Of a stretch of DNA of 64,000 nt, positions 50,968 to 58,601 are shown piece by piece. The DNA comes from Actinomyces respiraculi (GTDB lineage: Bacteria; Actinomycetota; Actinomycetes; Actinomycetales; Actinomycetaceae), in contig NZ_CP063989.1 of NCBI RefSeq assembly GCF_014595995.2, positions 1,798,001 through 1,862,000 on the forward strand. The letters run 5' to 3'. The notes beneath the pieces were generated by a model, which saw only the letters and a program-made list of their open reading frames with translations, was not told where the DNA came from and searched no databases. Both the position numbers and the translations under genes were made by a program. Numbering within the stretch: the first letter of the stretch is position 1; every line of letters begins with the position of its first letter.

Positions 50968-52034
50968 GCACTGAGAAGAACAGGAGCACCCCCGCCGTGC
51001 AGCACCCCGAACCCGGCACCGACACGTACGAGGCCCTGTCCCGCCTGCCGGGCATCAGGCGCGCCTGGCCCGCCCGGGATGGCTCGATCAGCATCGAGTG
51101 CCGCGACGAGCAGGGGCGGCTCCGAGCGGGGACCCTGGCACCGCAGGGCAGCGTCAGCATGCTGCCCTACGCGACGGACCCGGCCCTGCCCGCCCTGGCC
51201 CCACCGCTGCACGGTGAGCTCGTCGTCCACCGTGCGGCTCGGCGCGCGGTCGTGCTTGAGCCCGAGCGGGTGCGCAAGGCCACGCGATCCGGGCGCGCCG
51301 CCCCGTCGTCGGCTGCGCTGGCCGCCTTCGGGGCCTTCACCGCCATGGGTTTGAGGGTCCCCCGTGTCCTTGCCGTCGGCGACACCTACATCGACTTGGA
51401 GAGGCTGCCGGGGCGCAGCCTGGCCGAGCTGGGTGACGACGGGCTGGAGGGCTGGACGCAGCTGGCGGGCGTGTGGGGCGGGTTGTCGCGGCCCGACGCC
51501 GACCTGCCCGTCCACGGTCCCCGGCAGGAGGCCGAGGTCCTGCGTGGCTGGTTCGGCAACGCCAGCCGCCGCGGGCTGCTGACGGGCCTGGTCGAGGACC
51601 CCGAGGCCCTCGAGCATGCGGTGGAGGAGGTCTGCGCCACGCTCGTGCAGGACACGCCCGGGTCCATGGCCCTCAGCCACCGCGACCTGCACGACGGCCA
51701 GCTGCTGTGGAACGGTGAGGTGCTGTCCCTCATCGACCTGGACACGGCTTGCCTGGCCGAGGCCGAGCTGGACCTGGGCAACCTCATCGCCCACGCCGAG
51801 CTCATGGGCGTCCAGGGGCGTCTGAGCGATCGGGGTGCCGAGCGCCTCTCCCCCGTCCTGGATCTCATGTGTTCCGCGCTGCCCGTACACGCCGACCGTC
51901 TGAGCATCTACCGCCGCAGCGCCGCGCTGCGACTCATCTTCGTCCACGCCTTCCGCCCCGGCGCGAGGACGTGGCTCCCCACCTGGGCGCGCAGGAGCCT
52001 GGCCCCCTTCCGTCGTCCTGCATCATCGATCTAA
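50964..52034 (+). CDS. APH/choline-kinase-like phosphotransferase, second of a pair
   Basis: A 356-aa kinase-fold protein, only distantly similar to its neighbour. Catalytic loop LSHRDLHDGQLLW and metal-binding LIDLDTACLAEAELDLGNLIAH are clear; again Gln replaces the canonical loop Asn. The N-terminal lobe contains LVVHRAARRAVVLEPERVRKA with a likely ATP-binding Lys. It starts in an ATGA overlap. Paired kinases of this type suggest sequential or heterodimeric phosphorylation of one product. Confidence 0.82.
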   Translation: MSTEKNRSTPAVQHPEPGTDTYEALSRLPGIRRAWPARDGSISIECRDEQGRLRAGTLAPQGSVSMLPYATDPALPALAPPLHGELVVHRAARRAVVLEPERVRKATRSGRAAPSSAALAAFGAFTAMGLRVPRVLAVGDTYIDLERLPGRSLAELGDDGLEGWTQLAGVWGGLSRPDADLPVHGPRQEAEVLRGWFGNASRRGLLTGLVEDPEALEHAVEEVCATLVQDTPGSMALSHRDLHDGQLLWNGEVLSLIDLDTACLAEAELDLGNLIAHAELMGVQGRLSDRGAERLSPVLDLMCSALPVHADRLSIYRRSAALRLIFVHAFRPGARTWLPTWARRSLAPFRRPASSI

Positions 52035-52044
52035 GGAGCGCACC

Positions 52045-53361
52045 ATGCGTCTGACAGTTGTCGGCTGCGGCTACCTGGGCGCGGTTCACGCCGCCGCCAT
52101 GTCCCACCTGGGCCACGACGTCCTGGGAATCGAGACCGACCCCCTGCGGGTCGAGGCCCTGCGCCAGGGGCGGGCCCCCTTCTACGAGCCCGGTCTGCCC
52201 GAGCTGATCCAGGAAGGTGTCGCCAGCGGTCGGCTGCGGTTCACGTGTGAGCCCACCGCTGAGGACGTGGCCGGGGCAGATGTCCACTTCATTGCGGTAG
52301 GCACCCCCCAGAGCCACGGCTCGGGCAAAGCGGACCTGTCACAGGTGCGTGCTGCGGTCGACATGCTCGCCTCGTTCCTGGACGGCCAGCGCCTGCCGCT
52401 GGTGGTCGGCAAGTCGACGGTGCCGGTGGGAACGTCCGCCGAGCTCGCCGGGGCGCTGGCAGGACGGGCCCGTCTGGTGTGGAACCCCGAGTTCCTCCGG
52501 GAGGGATTCGCCGTCGAGGACACGCTCCACCCCGACCGCATCGTCTACGGTCTGCCCGACTCCCCCCAGGAGGCACAGGCCGCACAGTCGGTGCTGGACG
52601 AGGTCTACGCCCAGATCCTCGACGAGGACGTCCCGCGCATCCTCACCGACTACGCCACCGCCGAGCTCGTCAAGACCTCCGCCAACGCCTTCCTGGCCAT
52701 GAAGATCAGCTTCATCAACGCCATGGCCGGCATGTGCGAGGCCGCAGGGGGCGACGTGACGGTCCTGGCCCGGGCCCTGGGCCTGGACGCACGGATCGGC
52801 GGACGTTTCCTGCGGGCCGGGGTGGGCTTCGGCGGCGGCTGCCTGCCCAAGGACATCCGCGCCCTGGCGACGCGGGCCTCAGAGCTGGGGGTTGAGCCCC
52901 TCACGCGTCTGCTCGACCAGGTCGACTCCATCAACCAGGGTCAGCGCGACCGTGTCGTCGACATGGCCGTCGAGTGCTGCGGGGGCAGCGTCGAGGACGC
53001 GTCCGTCACCGTCCTGGGGGCCACCTTCAAGCCCAACAGCGACGACCTGCGCGACTCGCCCTCCCTGGAGATCGCCGAGCGGCTGTCACAACTGGCCGCC
53101 CACGTCACGGTCTACGACCCGCAGGCCGCCGAGCAGGTGCGTCGGCGCAACCCCGACCTGGCCGTGGCCGAGGACCCCTGGAAGGCACTGGAGGGTGCCG
53201 ACCTGGTGATCCTCGGCACCGAGTGGCAGGAGCTCATCGGGCTCGACCCCCATCGAGCCGCCCAGCTCGTCGCCCGTCCGGTCATCATCGACGCCCGCAA
53301 CGCGCTCGACCCCACGGCGTGGCGCGCGGCCGGATGGTCGTACCGGGGCATGGGACGGTGA
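52045..53361 (+). CDS. UDP-glucose 6-dehydrogenase
   Basis: Cytosolic NAD-dependent enzyme (438 aa) that oxidises UDP-glucose to UDP-glucuronate. N-terminal Rossmann fold VVGCGYLGAVHAAAM, active-site Cys in GVGFGGGCLPKDIRAL near residue 260, and C-terminal GATFKPNSDDLRDSPSLEIAERL. The start follows AAGGAGCGCACC. UDP-glucose is the expected substrate, although GDP-mannose and UDP-HexNAc relatives share the fold. It supplies a uronate donor, so the glycan of this operon probably contains glucuronate. The histidine-kinase gene overlaps its stop. Confidence 0.93.
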   Translation: MRLTVVGCGYLGAVHAAAMSHLGHDVLGIETDPLRVEALRQGRAPFYEPGLPELIQEGVASGRLRFTCEPTAEDVAGADVHFIAVGTPQSHGSGKADLSQVRAAVDMLASFLDGQRLPLVVGKSTVPVGTSAELAGALAGRARLVWNPEFLREGFAVEDTLHPDRIVYGLPDSPQEAQAAQSVLDEVYAQILDEDVPRILTDYATAELVKTSANAFLAMKISFINAMAGMCEAAGGDVTVLARALGLDARIGGRFLRAGVGFGGGCLPKDIRALATRASELGVEPLTRLLDQVDSINQGQRDRVVDMAVECCGGSVEDASVTVLGATFKPNSDDLRDSPSLEIAERLSQLAAHVTVYDPQAAEQVRRRNPDLAVAEDPWKALEGADLVILGTEWQELIGLDPHRAAQLVARPVIIDARNALDPTAWRAAGWSYRGMGR

Positions 53362-54908
53362 GCACGACGATACTCGTGCGACCGGGCAGCTCCGTGAGTA
53401 CGACAGCACCGCTCGCCCGCTCTGGGCACACTGGTGTCGTGGACGTCGAGCAGATCAAGCCCTCGGCCACCGTCGGTGTACGGGTCATGGCCGCCATCAT
53501 CCTGGTGTCGAGCATCGCCCTGCTCACCTCCGGCGCCATCGTGTGGGTGCTGGGCCGCCAGACGCTGCACGCCGACATCGACGACCAGCTCGACCGCGGT
53601 CGCAAGCACATCGAGCAGCTGGCGGCGGCGGGCATCGACCCCAGCAACGGGCAGAGCCTGACCGACGCCTCCAGCGTGGCTCGCGCCTACATCCGGCAGT
53701 CCGTCGTGGGCGCGGGCGAGAGCGTGCTGAGCTTCGAGGCGGAGGAGCTCAGCTCGCACTTCTCCTCCGACGCCACGCACCGTCAGCCCCAGCAGGACGA
53801 GCAGCTGGTGGAGATCCTGGCGTCCCTGAGCACGGCGAGGGACTCCACCACGACGACGGTGCACACCGATGAGAGCACCTACCGGGTCATGGTCGTGCCG
53901 CTGCGCGACGGCACGAACCAGGTGGCGCTGGCGCACGTCGTCGACCTGGACACCGCCGAGGCCTCGTTGCGGCGCACCATGACGCTGTACGGCGTTGCGG
54001 CGGTCATTACCGTCGCCCTGGTCACCGCGCTGGCATGGTTCGTCGTCGAGCGGCTCCTGGCGCCGATCGGTGAGCTGCGCCAGGCCACCGAGTCGATCGG
54101 GCCTCAGGACCTGAGCACCCGCGTCCCCGTGCGCGGACGCGACGACCTGGGGATCCTGGCCCGGGCCGTCAACGGGATGCTCGACCGGGTCCAGCGCTCG
54201 GTGGAGGCCGAGCGCCGCATGCTCGACGACGTCGAGCACGAGCTGCGCACGCCCATCACCGTCATCCGCGGCCACCTGGAGCTGCTCGACCCCGAGGACA
54301 CCGAGGACGTCAGCCGGACCCGCAGCCTTGCCATCGAGGAGCTGGACCGCATGGGGATGATGGCCAACGACCTGCTGGAGTTCGCCAGGACCACGGGGAC
54401 CGATTCCTTCGTACCCGCCCCCACCGACGTCGGCGACCTGACCACGAGTGTTTTCGACAAGGCGCAGGTCCTGGGCCCGCGCGTGTGGGTCCTGGAGGAC
54501 AAGGCTCTCGCCGTGTGCGAGCTCGACTCCCAGCGTGTGAGCCAGGCCTGGCTACAGCTGGCGGCCAACGCCGTGAAGTACTCGGAGGTCGGCTCGCGTG
54601 TCGCCCTGGGGTCGCGGACCACGGACAGCGAGCTGCTCCTGTGGGTGACGGACGAGGGTATTGGCATCGCCCCCGAGGAGCTGACGCTCGTGCGCCAGCG
54701 CTTCTGGCGCAGCGCCAGCGCCGAGCGCATGGCCACAGGATCGGGCCTGGGACTGAGCATCGTGGAGAACATCGTCGCCGCTCACCGGGGCACCTTGGAC
54801 ATCAGTTCCGTCGTCGGCACCGGTTCGCGGTTCACCATGCGGATACCGCTGGAGCAGGATCCTGATCAGCAGCCGAGGACACGCATGACAAGGGGACACA
54901 AGCCATGA
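53358..54908 (+). CDS. Sensor histidine kinase
   Basis: Membrane sensor (516 aa from GTG 53358). Two membrane helices (near 45-65 and 205-230) flank an extracytoplasmic sensor of about 140 residues. A HAMP linker follows, then an H box with DVEHELRTPITVIRGHLELL, N box LQLAANAVKYSE, and ATP-lid motifs DEGIGIAPEE and GSGLGLSIV. GTG overlaps the stop of the UDP-glucose dehydrogenase gene (GTGA), so it belongs to the operon. A later GTG near residue 29 is an alternative start. Confidence 0.9.
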   Translation: MSTTILVRPGSSVSTTAPLARSGHTGVVDVEQIKPSATVGVRVMAAIILVSSIALLTSGAIVWVLGRQTLHADIDDQLDRGRKHIEQLAAAGIDPSNGQSLTDASSVARAYIRQSVVGAGESVLSFEAEELSSHFSSDATHRQPQQDEQLVEILASLSTARDSTTTTVHTDESTYRVMVVPLRDGTNQVALAHVVDLDTAEASLRRTMTLYGVAAVITVALVTALAWFVVERLLAPIGELRQATESIGPQDLSTRVPVRGRDDLGILARAVNGMLDRVQRSVEAERRMLDDVEHELRTPITVIRGHLELLDPEDTEDVSRTRSLAIEELDRMGMMANDLLEFARTTGTDSFVPAPTDVGDLTTSVFDKAQVLGPRVWVLEDKALAVCELDSQRVSQAWLQLAANAVKYSEVGSRVALGSRTTDSELLLWVTDEGIGIAPEELTLVRQRFWRSASAERMATGSGLGLSIVENIVAAHRGTLDISSVVGTGSRFTMRIPLEQDPDQQPRTRMTRGHKP

Positions 54909-55570
54909 GCCGCATCCTGGTGGTGGAGGACGAGCCGCATATCGCCTCCTTCCTGCTCAAGGGCCTCAAGGCCGCAGGCTTCAGCGCCGAGGCCACGGCC
55001 TCGGGCAACGAGGCGATCGGCCTGGCCGTACACGACCGGGCCGACCTCATCATCCTCGACGTTGGCCTGCCGGACGTCGACGGGTTCACCGTCCTGGAGC
55101 AGATCCGAGGCCAGGGAGTGCGCGTTCCCGTCATCATGCTCACCGCCCGCTCCTCCGTGGAGGCCAGGGTCAAGGGCCTGGAAGGAGGGGCGGACGACTA
55201 CATGCCCAAGCCCTTCTCCTTCGAGGAACTGCTCGCCCGGGTGCGGCTGCGGCTGCGCGACGAGTCCCCGGCGAGCGATTCCGACCCGGTACGCCTGATC
55301 CACGACGACCTGGCCCTGGACCTGCGCAGGCGGACCATGGAGGTCTCGGGGGCCACGGTCGAGCTCTCCGCCCGCGAGTTCGCCCTCGCCGAGACCTTCA
55401 TGCGTCACCCCGGACAGGTCCTGAGCAGGCAGCAGCTGCTGAGCGGGGTGTGGGGTTACGACTTCGACCCCGACTCCAATGTCGTCGAGGTCTACGTGTC
55501 CTACCTCAGGGCGAAGATCGGCAAGAAACGGATCCAGAACGTGCGTGGCATGGGCTACCGGCTCGTGTGA
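54905..55570 (+). CDS. OmpR-family response regulator
   Basis: A 221-aa regulator with an N-terminal receiver (ILVVEDEPHIASFLLKGL, phosphorylation Asp in LIILDVGLPDVDG, Lys in YMPKPFS) and a C-terminal winged helix (LSAREFALAETFMRHPGQVLSRQQLL, DSNVVEVYVSYLRAKIG). It overlaps the sensor kinase gene by 4 nt, forming a kinase-then-regulator pair. It probably controls the glycosyltransferase / exporter operon in which it lies. Confidence 0.95.
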   Translation: MSRILVVEDEPHIASFLLKGLKAAGFSAEATASGNEAIGLAVHDRADLIILDVGLPDVDGFTVLEQIRGQGVRVPVIMLTARSSVEARVKGLEGGADDYMPKPFSFEELLARVRLRLRDESPASDSDPVRLIHDDLALDLRRRTMEVSGATVELSAREFALAETFMRHPGQVLSRQQLLSGVWGYDFDPDSNVVEVYVSYLRAKIGKKRIQNVRGMGYRLV

Positions 55571-55578
55571 GCCGGTAG

Positions 55579-55606
55579 CCGCACCACGCGACGGGACGTG
55601 GTGCGG
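55579..55606 (+). terminator. Terminator after the response-regulator gene
   Basis: A perfect 10-bp stem (55579-55588 with 55597-55606) around an 8-nt loop, 9 nt after the response-regulator stop and facing the convergent minus-strand gene at 55634. It likely acts in both directions. Confidence 0.65.
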
Positions 55607-55633
55607 TCACTCGGGCCTCGCCCTGTCCTTGAC

Positions 55634-55963
55634 TCAGTCGTCGTCGACGTCATTGATGTCATCGCGGTCGTCGATGTCATCGCGGTCGTCGATGTCATCG
55701 TGGTCGTCGTCGGCCGGCGAGACGGGCACAGCGGGGACGACGGGTGCCTCGGCGGGCGCACCGCCTTCCTGCCCCGCCGGGGTCGCGTTCTCGGGTGCGG
55801 CCGGGGTGGCGGCGCCCGGGGTGGTGATGTCGATGCCGGGCCTGACGTCTCCCCCGCGGTAGGAGCCGAGCACCACCGACAGGACCCAGGTGAGCAGGAG
55901 CGAGGCCACGAGGATGATCAGGACGGCGATCAGGCGTCCACGAGTGCGTACCAGACGTGTCAT
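55634..55963 (-). CDS. Small membrane protein with Asp-rich repeat tail
   Basis: A 109-aa protein with one membrane helix (LIAVLIILVASLLLTWVLSVVL near residue 10-31), an Ala/Pro/Thr linker and a C-terminal tail of Asp-Asp-Ile/Arg repeats (DDIDDRDDIDDRDDIND). The tail is encoded by an 18-bp tandem repeat. The ATG follows GAAGGAGG. It is 19 nt downstream of proA. The tail could bind Ca2+ or act as a charged spacer; no family is recognised. Confidence 0.65.
   Translation of the reverse strand: MTRLVRTRGRLIAVLIILVASLLLTWVLSVVLGSYRGGDVRPGIDITTPGAATPAAPENATPAGQEGGAPAEAPVVPAVPVSPADDDHDDIDDRDDIDDRDDINDVDDD
55655..55708. repeat. 18-bp tandem repeat, three units
   Basis: Units GATGTCATCGCGGTCGTC at 55655-55672 and 55673-55690 and a one-base variant at 55691-55708, in frame within the small membrane protein gene. 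Confidence 0.85.
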
Positions 55964-55982
55964 AGGTCCTCCTTCATCGTCC

Positions 55983-57272
55983 TCATGAGCGCACGTGACC
56001 ATCGCCCTCGACGAGCCACTGGGTGGTCGTCAGCGCGGCCAGGCCCATGGGGCCGCGGGCGTGGAGCTTCTGGGTGGAGATGCCCAGCTCCGCACCGAGG
56101 CCGAGCTGGCCGCCGTCGGTGAAGCGTGTGGAGGCGTTGACCATGACGACGGCGGAGTCGACGCCCGCGGTGAAGGCGTTGACCACACGCAGGTCCTGAG
56201 CGAGGACGGCCTCGGTGTGGCCGGTGGAGTAGCGACGCACGTGTGCGGTGGCCTCGTCGACGTCGGCCACGACGCGCACGGCCAGGTCGAGGCTGCCGTA
56301 CTCGGTTGCCCAGTCCTTCTCGGTGGCGGCGGTGAGCGCGCCGGCCTCGGCCCCGGTGGCCCCGAGTACGGCGCGGGTGGCGGCGTCGGCGTGGAGGGTG
56401 ACGCCGCGCTCCCACAGGGCCTGGGCGGCCCGGGGCAGGAGGGCGTCGGCGACGGCCTCATGGACGAGGAGGGTTTCAGCGGCGTTGCACACGCCCACAC
56501 GCTGGGTCTTGGCGTTGATGATGACGTCGACGGCGTCGTCGAGGTCCGCGGAGGCATCGACGTAGACGTGGCAGTTGCCCGAGCCGGTCTCGATGACGGG
56601 GACGGAGGAGGACTCGACAACGGCCTTGATGAGGCCGGCTCCGCCGCGGGGCACGAGGACGTCCACGAGGCCGCGGGCCTGCATGAGGGCCGTGGCCCCG
56701 GCACGCCCGGCGGCATCCACGGTGGCGACGAGGTCGGGGCTCAGGCCGCAGTCGGCCAGTGCCTGGCGCAGGACCTCGACGATGACGGCGTTGGTCGCCT
56801 CGGCGGCGCTGCCGCCGCGCAGGATAACGGCGTTGCCGGACTTCAGGGCCAGAGCGGTGACATCGACGGTCACGTTGGGCCTGGCCTCGTAGATCATGCC
56901 GACGACGCCGAGCGGCACGCGCCTGCGCCGCACGCGCAGCCCGTTGGGCAGCGTCTGACCGTCGATGATCTCGCCCACGGGGTCGGGCAGGGCGGCGATC
57001 TCGCGCACAGCGTCGGCGATGGCGGCCAGGCGCCCGGCGTCGAGGGCGAGGCGGTCGATGAGTCCCTCGCTCATGCTCTGGGCGCGGGCCAGGTCCTCGG
57101 CGTTGGCGAGCAGGATCCGGTCGGTGGCCTCTACGAGCGCGTTGGCGAGGGCGTGCAGAGCGGTGTCCTTGTCCTGGCGGGTGAGCGGGGCGAGCTGTCG
57201 CTGGGCGCGGCGGGCGGCGGTGGCGACTTCGGTGACGAGCAGCGCGGCGCGCTCGGTGGCGTCGTGTGTCAT
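55983..57272 (-). CDS. proA: Gamma-glutamyl phosphate reductase
   Basis: Proline-biosynthesis enzyme (429 aa) that reduces gamma-glutamyl phosphate to glutamate semialdehyde. Aldehyde-dehydrogenase fold with VPLGVVGMIYEARPNVT, GNAVILRGGSAA and the catalytic Cys in TQRVGVCNAAETLLVH near residue 265. Usual length. It is separated from proB by a 161-bp gap that contains a 111-bp palindrome-ended element, unlike the closely spaced proBA of many relatives. Confidence 0.97.
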   Translation of the reverse strand: MTHDATERAALLVTEVATAARRAQRQLAPLTRQDKDTALHALANALVEATDRILLANAEDLARAQSMSEGLIDRLALDAGRLAAIADAVREIAALPDPVGEIIDGQTLPNGLRVRRRRVPLGVVGMIYEARPNVTVDVTALALKSGNAVILRGGSAAEATNAVIVEVLRQALADCGLSPDLVATVDAAGRAGATALMQARGLVDVLVPRGGAGLIKAVVESSSVPVIETGSGNCHVYVDASADLDDAVDVIINAKTQRVGVCNAAETLLVHEAVADALLPRAAQALWERGVTLHADAATRAVLGATGAEAGALTAATEKDWATEYGSLDLAVRVVADVDEATAHVRRYSTGHTEAVLAQDLRVVNAFTAGVDSAVVMVNASTRFTDGGQLGLGAELGISTQKLHARGPMGLAALTTTQWLVEGDGHVRS

Positions 57273-57306
57273 GGCTGCACTGTAGAGGAGTGGGTTCAGC
57301 GGAACT

Positions 57307-57417
57307 TGTCACTCATCCCTGGTCAGAGCCCGCCCCGAGACCTCTGCGCGCCACGAAAACCGCAGAATACCGCGGTTGCTCTCACACGCCAGAATCCCTG
57401 ACCAGGGATGAGTGACA
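57307..57417. mobile_element. MITE-like 111-bp element with 20-bp terminal inverted repeats
   Basis: Perfect 20-nt arms (57307-57326 and 57398-57417, starting TGTCACTCATCCCT and ending AGGGATGAGTGACA) are separated by 71 nt with no coding potential. It lies between proB and proA. No clear target duplication is seen, so a paired regulatory element is the alternative. Confidence 0.5.
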
Positions 57418-57433
57418 CGGGCTCCTACTCGCC

Positions 57434-58594
57434 CTATGCCGTGCGAGGCAGCTCGGCGAGGTCGTCGCGGTGGATGACGGGGGTGACGTGGTCCGGCGCG
57501 GGCGTGCCGTCACGGCGGGCCTCGAGGACCTCGCGCAGGTCGGCCGCCGAGTAGCGGCAGATGCCGCGGGCGAGCAGGCCCGTCGCACCAACGATCTCAA
57601 TGACGGAGCCGGACTCGAAGTCCCCGTCAACGCCGATGACGCCGGGCAGCAGGAGGGACTTCTTGCCGACCGTCACCGCTTGGGCGGCGCCGTCGTCGAC
57701 CAGGACCCTGCCCTGGGGCAGGGAGGCGTGTGCCATCCACAGGCGCCTGGACGGGCGGTGCGGGCCGGTCGGCAGGAACCAGGTGCCCTTGTCCTGCGGG
57801 ACCTGGGCCCCGCCAAGGATCTCGACGGCGTCGGCCGCCGAGGCGATGATCGTGGCGGTGCCGGAGCTGCAGGCGAGGGTGGCGGCCTGGACCTTGGTGC
57901 GCATCCCGCCGGTGCCGAGCGAGGAGCCGCGCCCCGTGACGTCCACCGAGGCCAGATGGGCCGGGTCCGTCACGAGACGGATCGGCTCCGCCCCGGCCGA
58001 TCCTGGGCGGGCGGTCCACAGGCCGTCGACGTCGGTGAACAGGATGAGCAGGTCGGCGGTCACAAGGTGTGAGACCAGGGCCGCCAGGTAGTCGTTGTCC
58101 CCCAGGTTGAACTCGGTGTTGGCCACGGCGTCGTTCTCGTTGACGACCGGCACGGCCCCCATGGACAGCAGCGCGTCGAAGGTCTCGCGCACGGTGCGGT
58201 AGTGGTCGCGCACGGCCACGTCGTGGGCGGTGAGCAGCACCTGGGCGGCGACGAGCCCACGCACGCTCATCGAGGCCTCCCACCGTCCCATGATGCGGCT
58301 CTGGCCCACGCTGGCCGCGGCCTGCAGCAGGCGCAGCTCGGCGGGGCGCTGGACCATGCCCAGGGTCGGCAGGCCGGCGGCCACGGCCCCGGAGGCGACG
58401 AGGACGACGTCGTGCCCACGCCCGCGCAGGCCGGCGACCAGGGCCGAGATGACGTCGATGCGGTTGAGGTCGAGCCCGCCGTCGGGACGTGTGAGGGAGG
58501 ACGAGCCGATCTTGAGCACGATCCTTGCGCGCTCGGGCAGGGCGTCGGGGCGCCTGGCGGAACCGGGCATCGTAGGGACAGCGGGGACTGTCAT
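57434..58594 (-). CDS. proB: Glutamate 5-kinase
   Basis: First enzyme of proline synthesis (386 aa): ATP-dependent phosphorylation of glutamate. The amino-acid-kinase domain shows RIVLKIGSSSLTRPDGG, LVASGAVAAGLPTLG, NENDAVANTEFNLGDND and GTGGMRTKVQAAT; a C-terminal PUA domain follows (VTVGKKSLLLPGVIGVDG). The ATG at 58594 lies 7 nt after the obgE stop, so the two genes are cotranscribed. The N-terminus has about 20 extra residues. Confidence 0.97.
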   Translation of the reverse strand: MTVPAVPTMPGSARRPDALPERARIVLKIGSSSLTRPDGGLDLNRIDVISALVAGLRGRGHDVVLVASGAVAAGLPTLGMVQRPAELRLLQAAASVGQSRIMGRWEASMSVRGLVAAQVLLTAHDVAVRDHYRTVRETFDALLSMGAVPVVNENDAVANTEFNLGDNDYLAALVSHLVTADLLILFTDVDGLWTARPGSAGAEPIRLVTDPAHLASVDVTGRGSSLGTGGMRTKVQAATLACSSGTATIIASAADAVEILGGAQVPQDKGTWFLPTGPHRPSRRLWMAHASLPQGRVLVDDGAAQAVTVGKKSLLLPGVIGVDGDFESGSVIEIVGATGLLARGICRYSAADLREVLEARRDGTPAPDHVTPVIHRDDLAELPRTA

Positions 58595-58601
58595 ATGGTG
58601 C

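Noticed and set aside
49825-52034. Aminoglycoside resistance genes
   Set aside because: The kinase fold is shared by many small-molecule kinases; tight coupling to glycosyltransferases and an exporter argues for a biosynthetic role.
52974-54908. Extended 644-codon version of the histidine kinase
   Set aside because: The first 128 codons overlap the UDP-glucose dehydrogenase gene out of frame; the GTGA overlap at 53358 is the likelier start.
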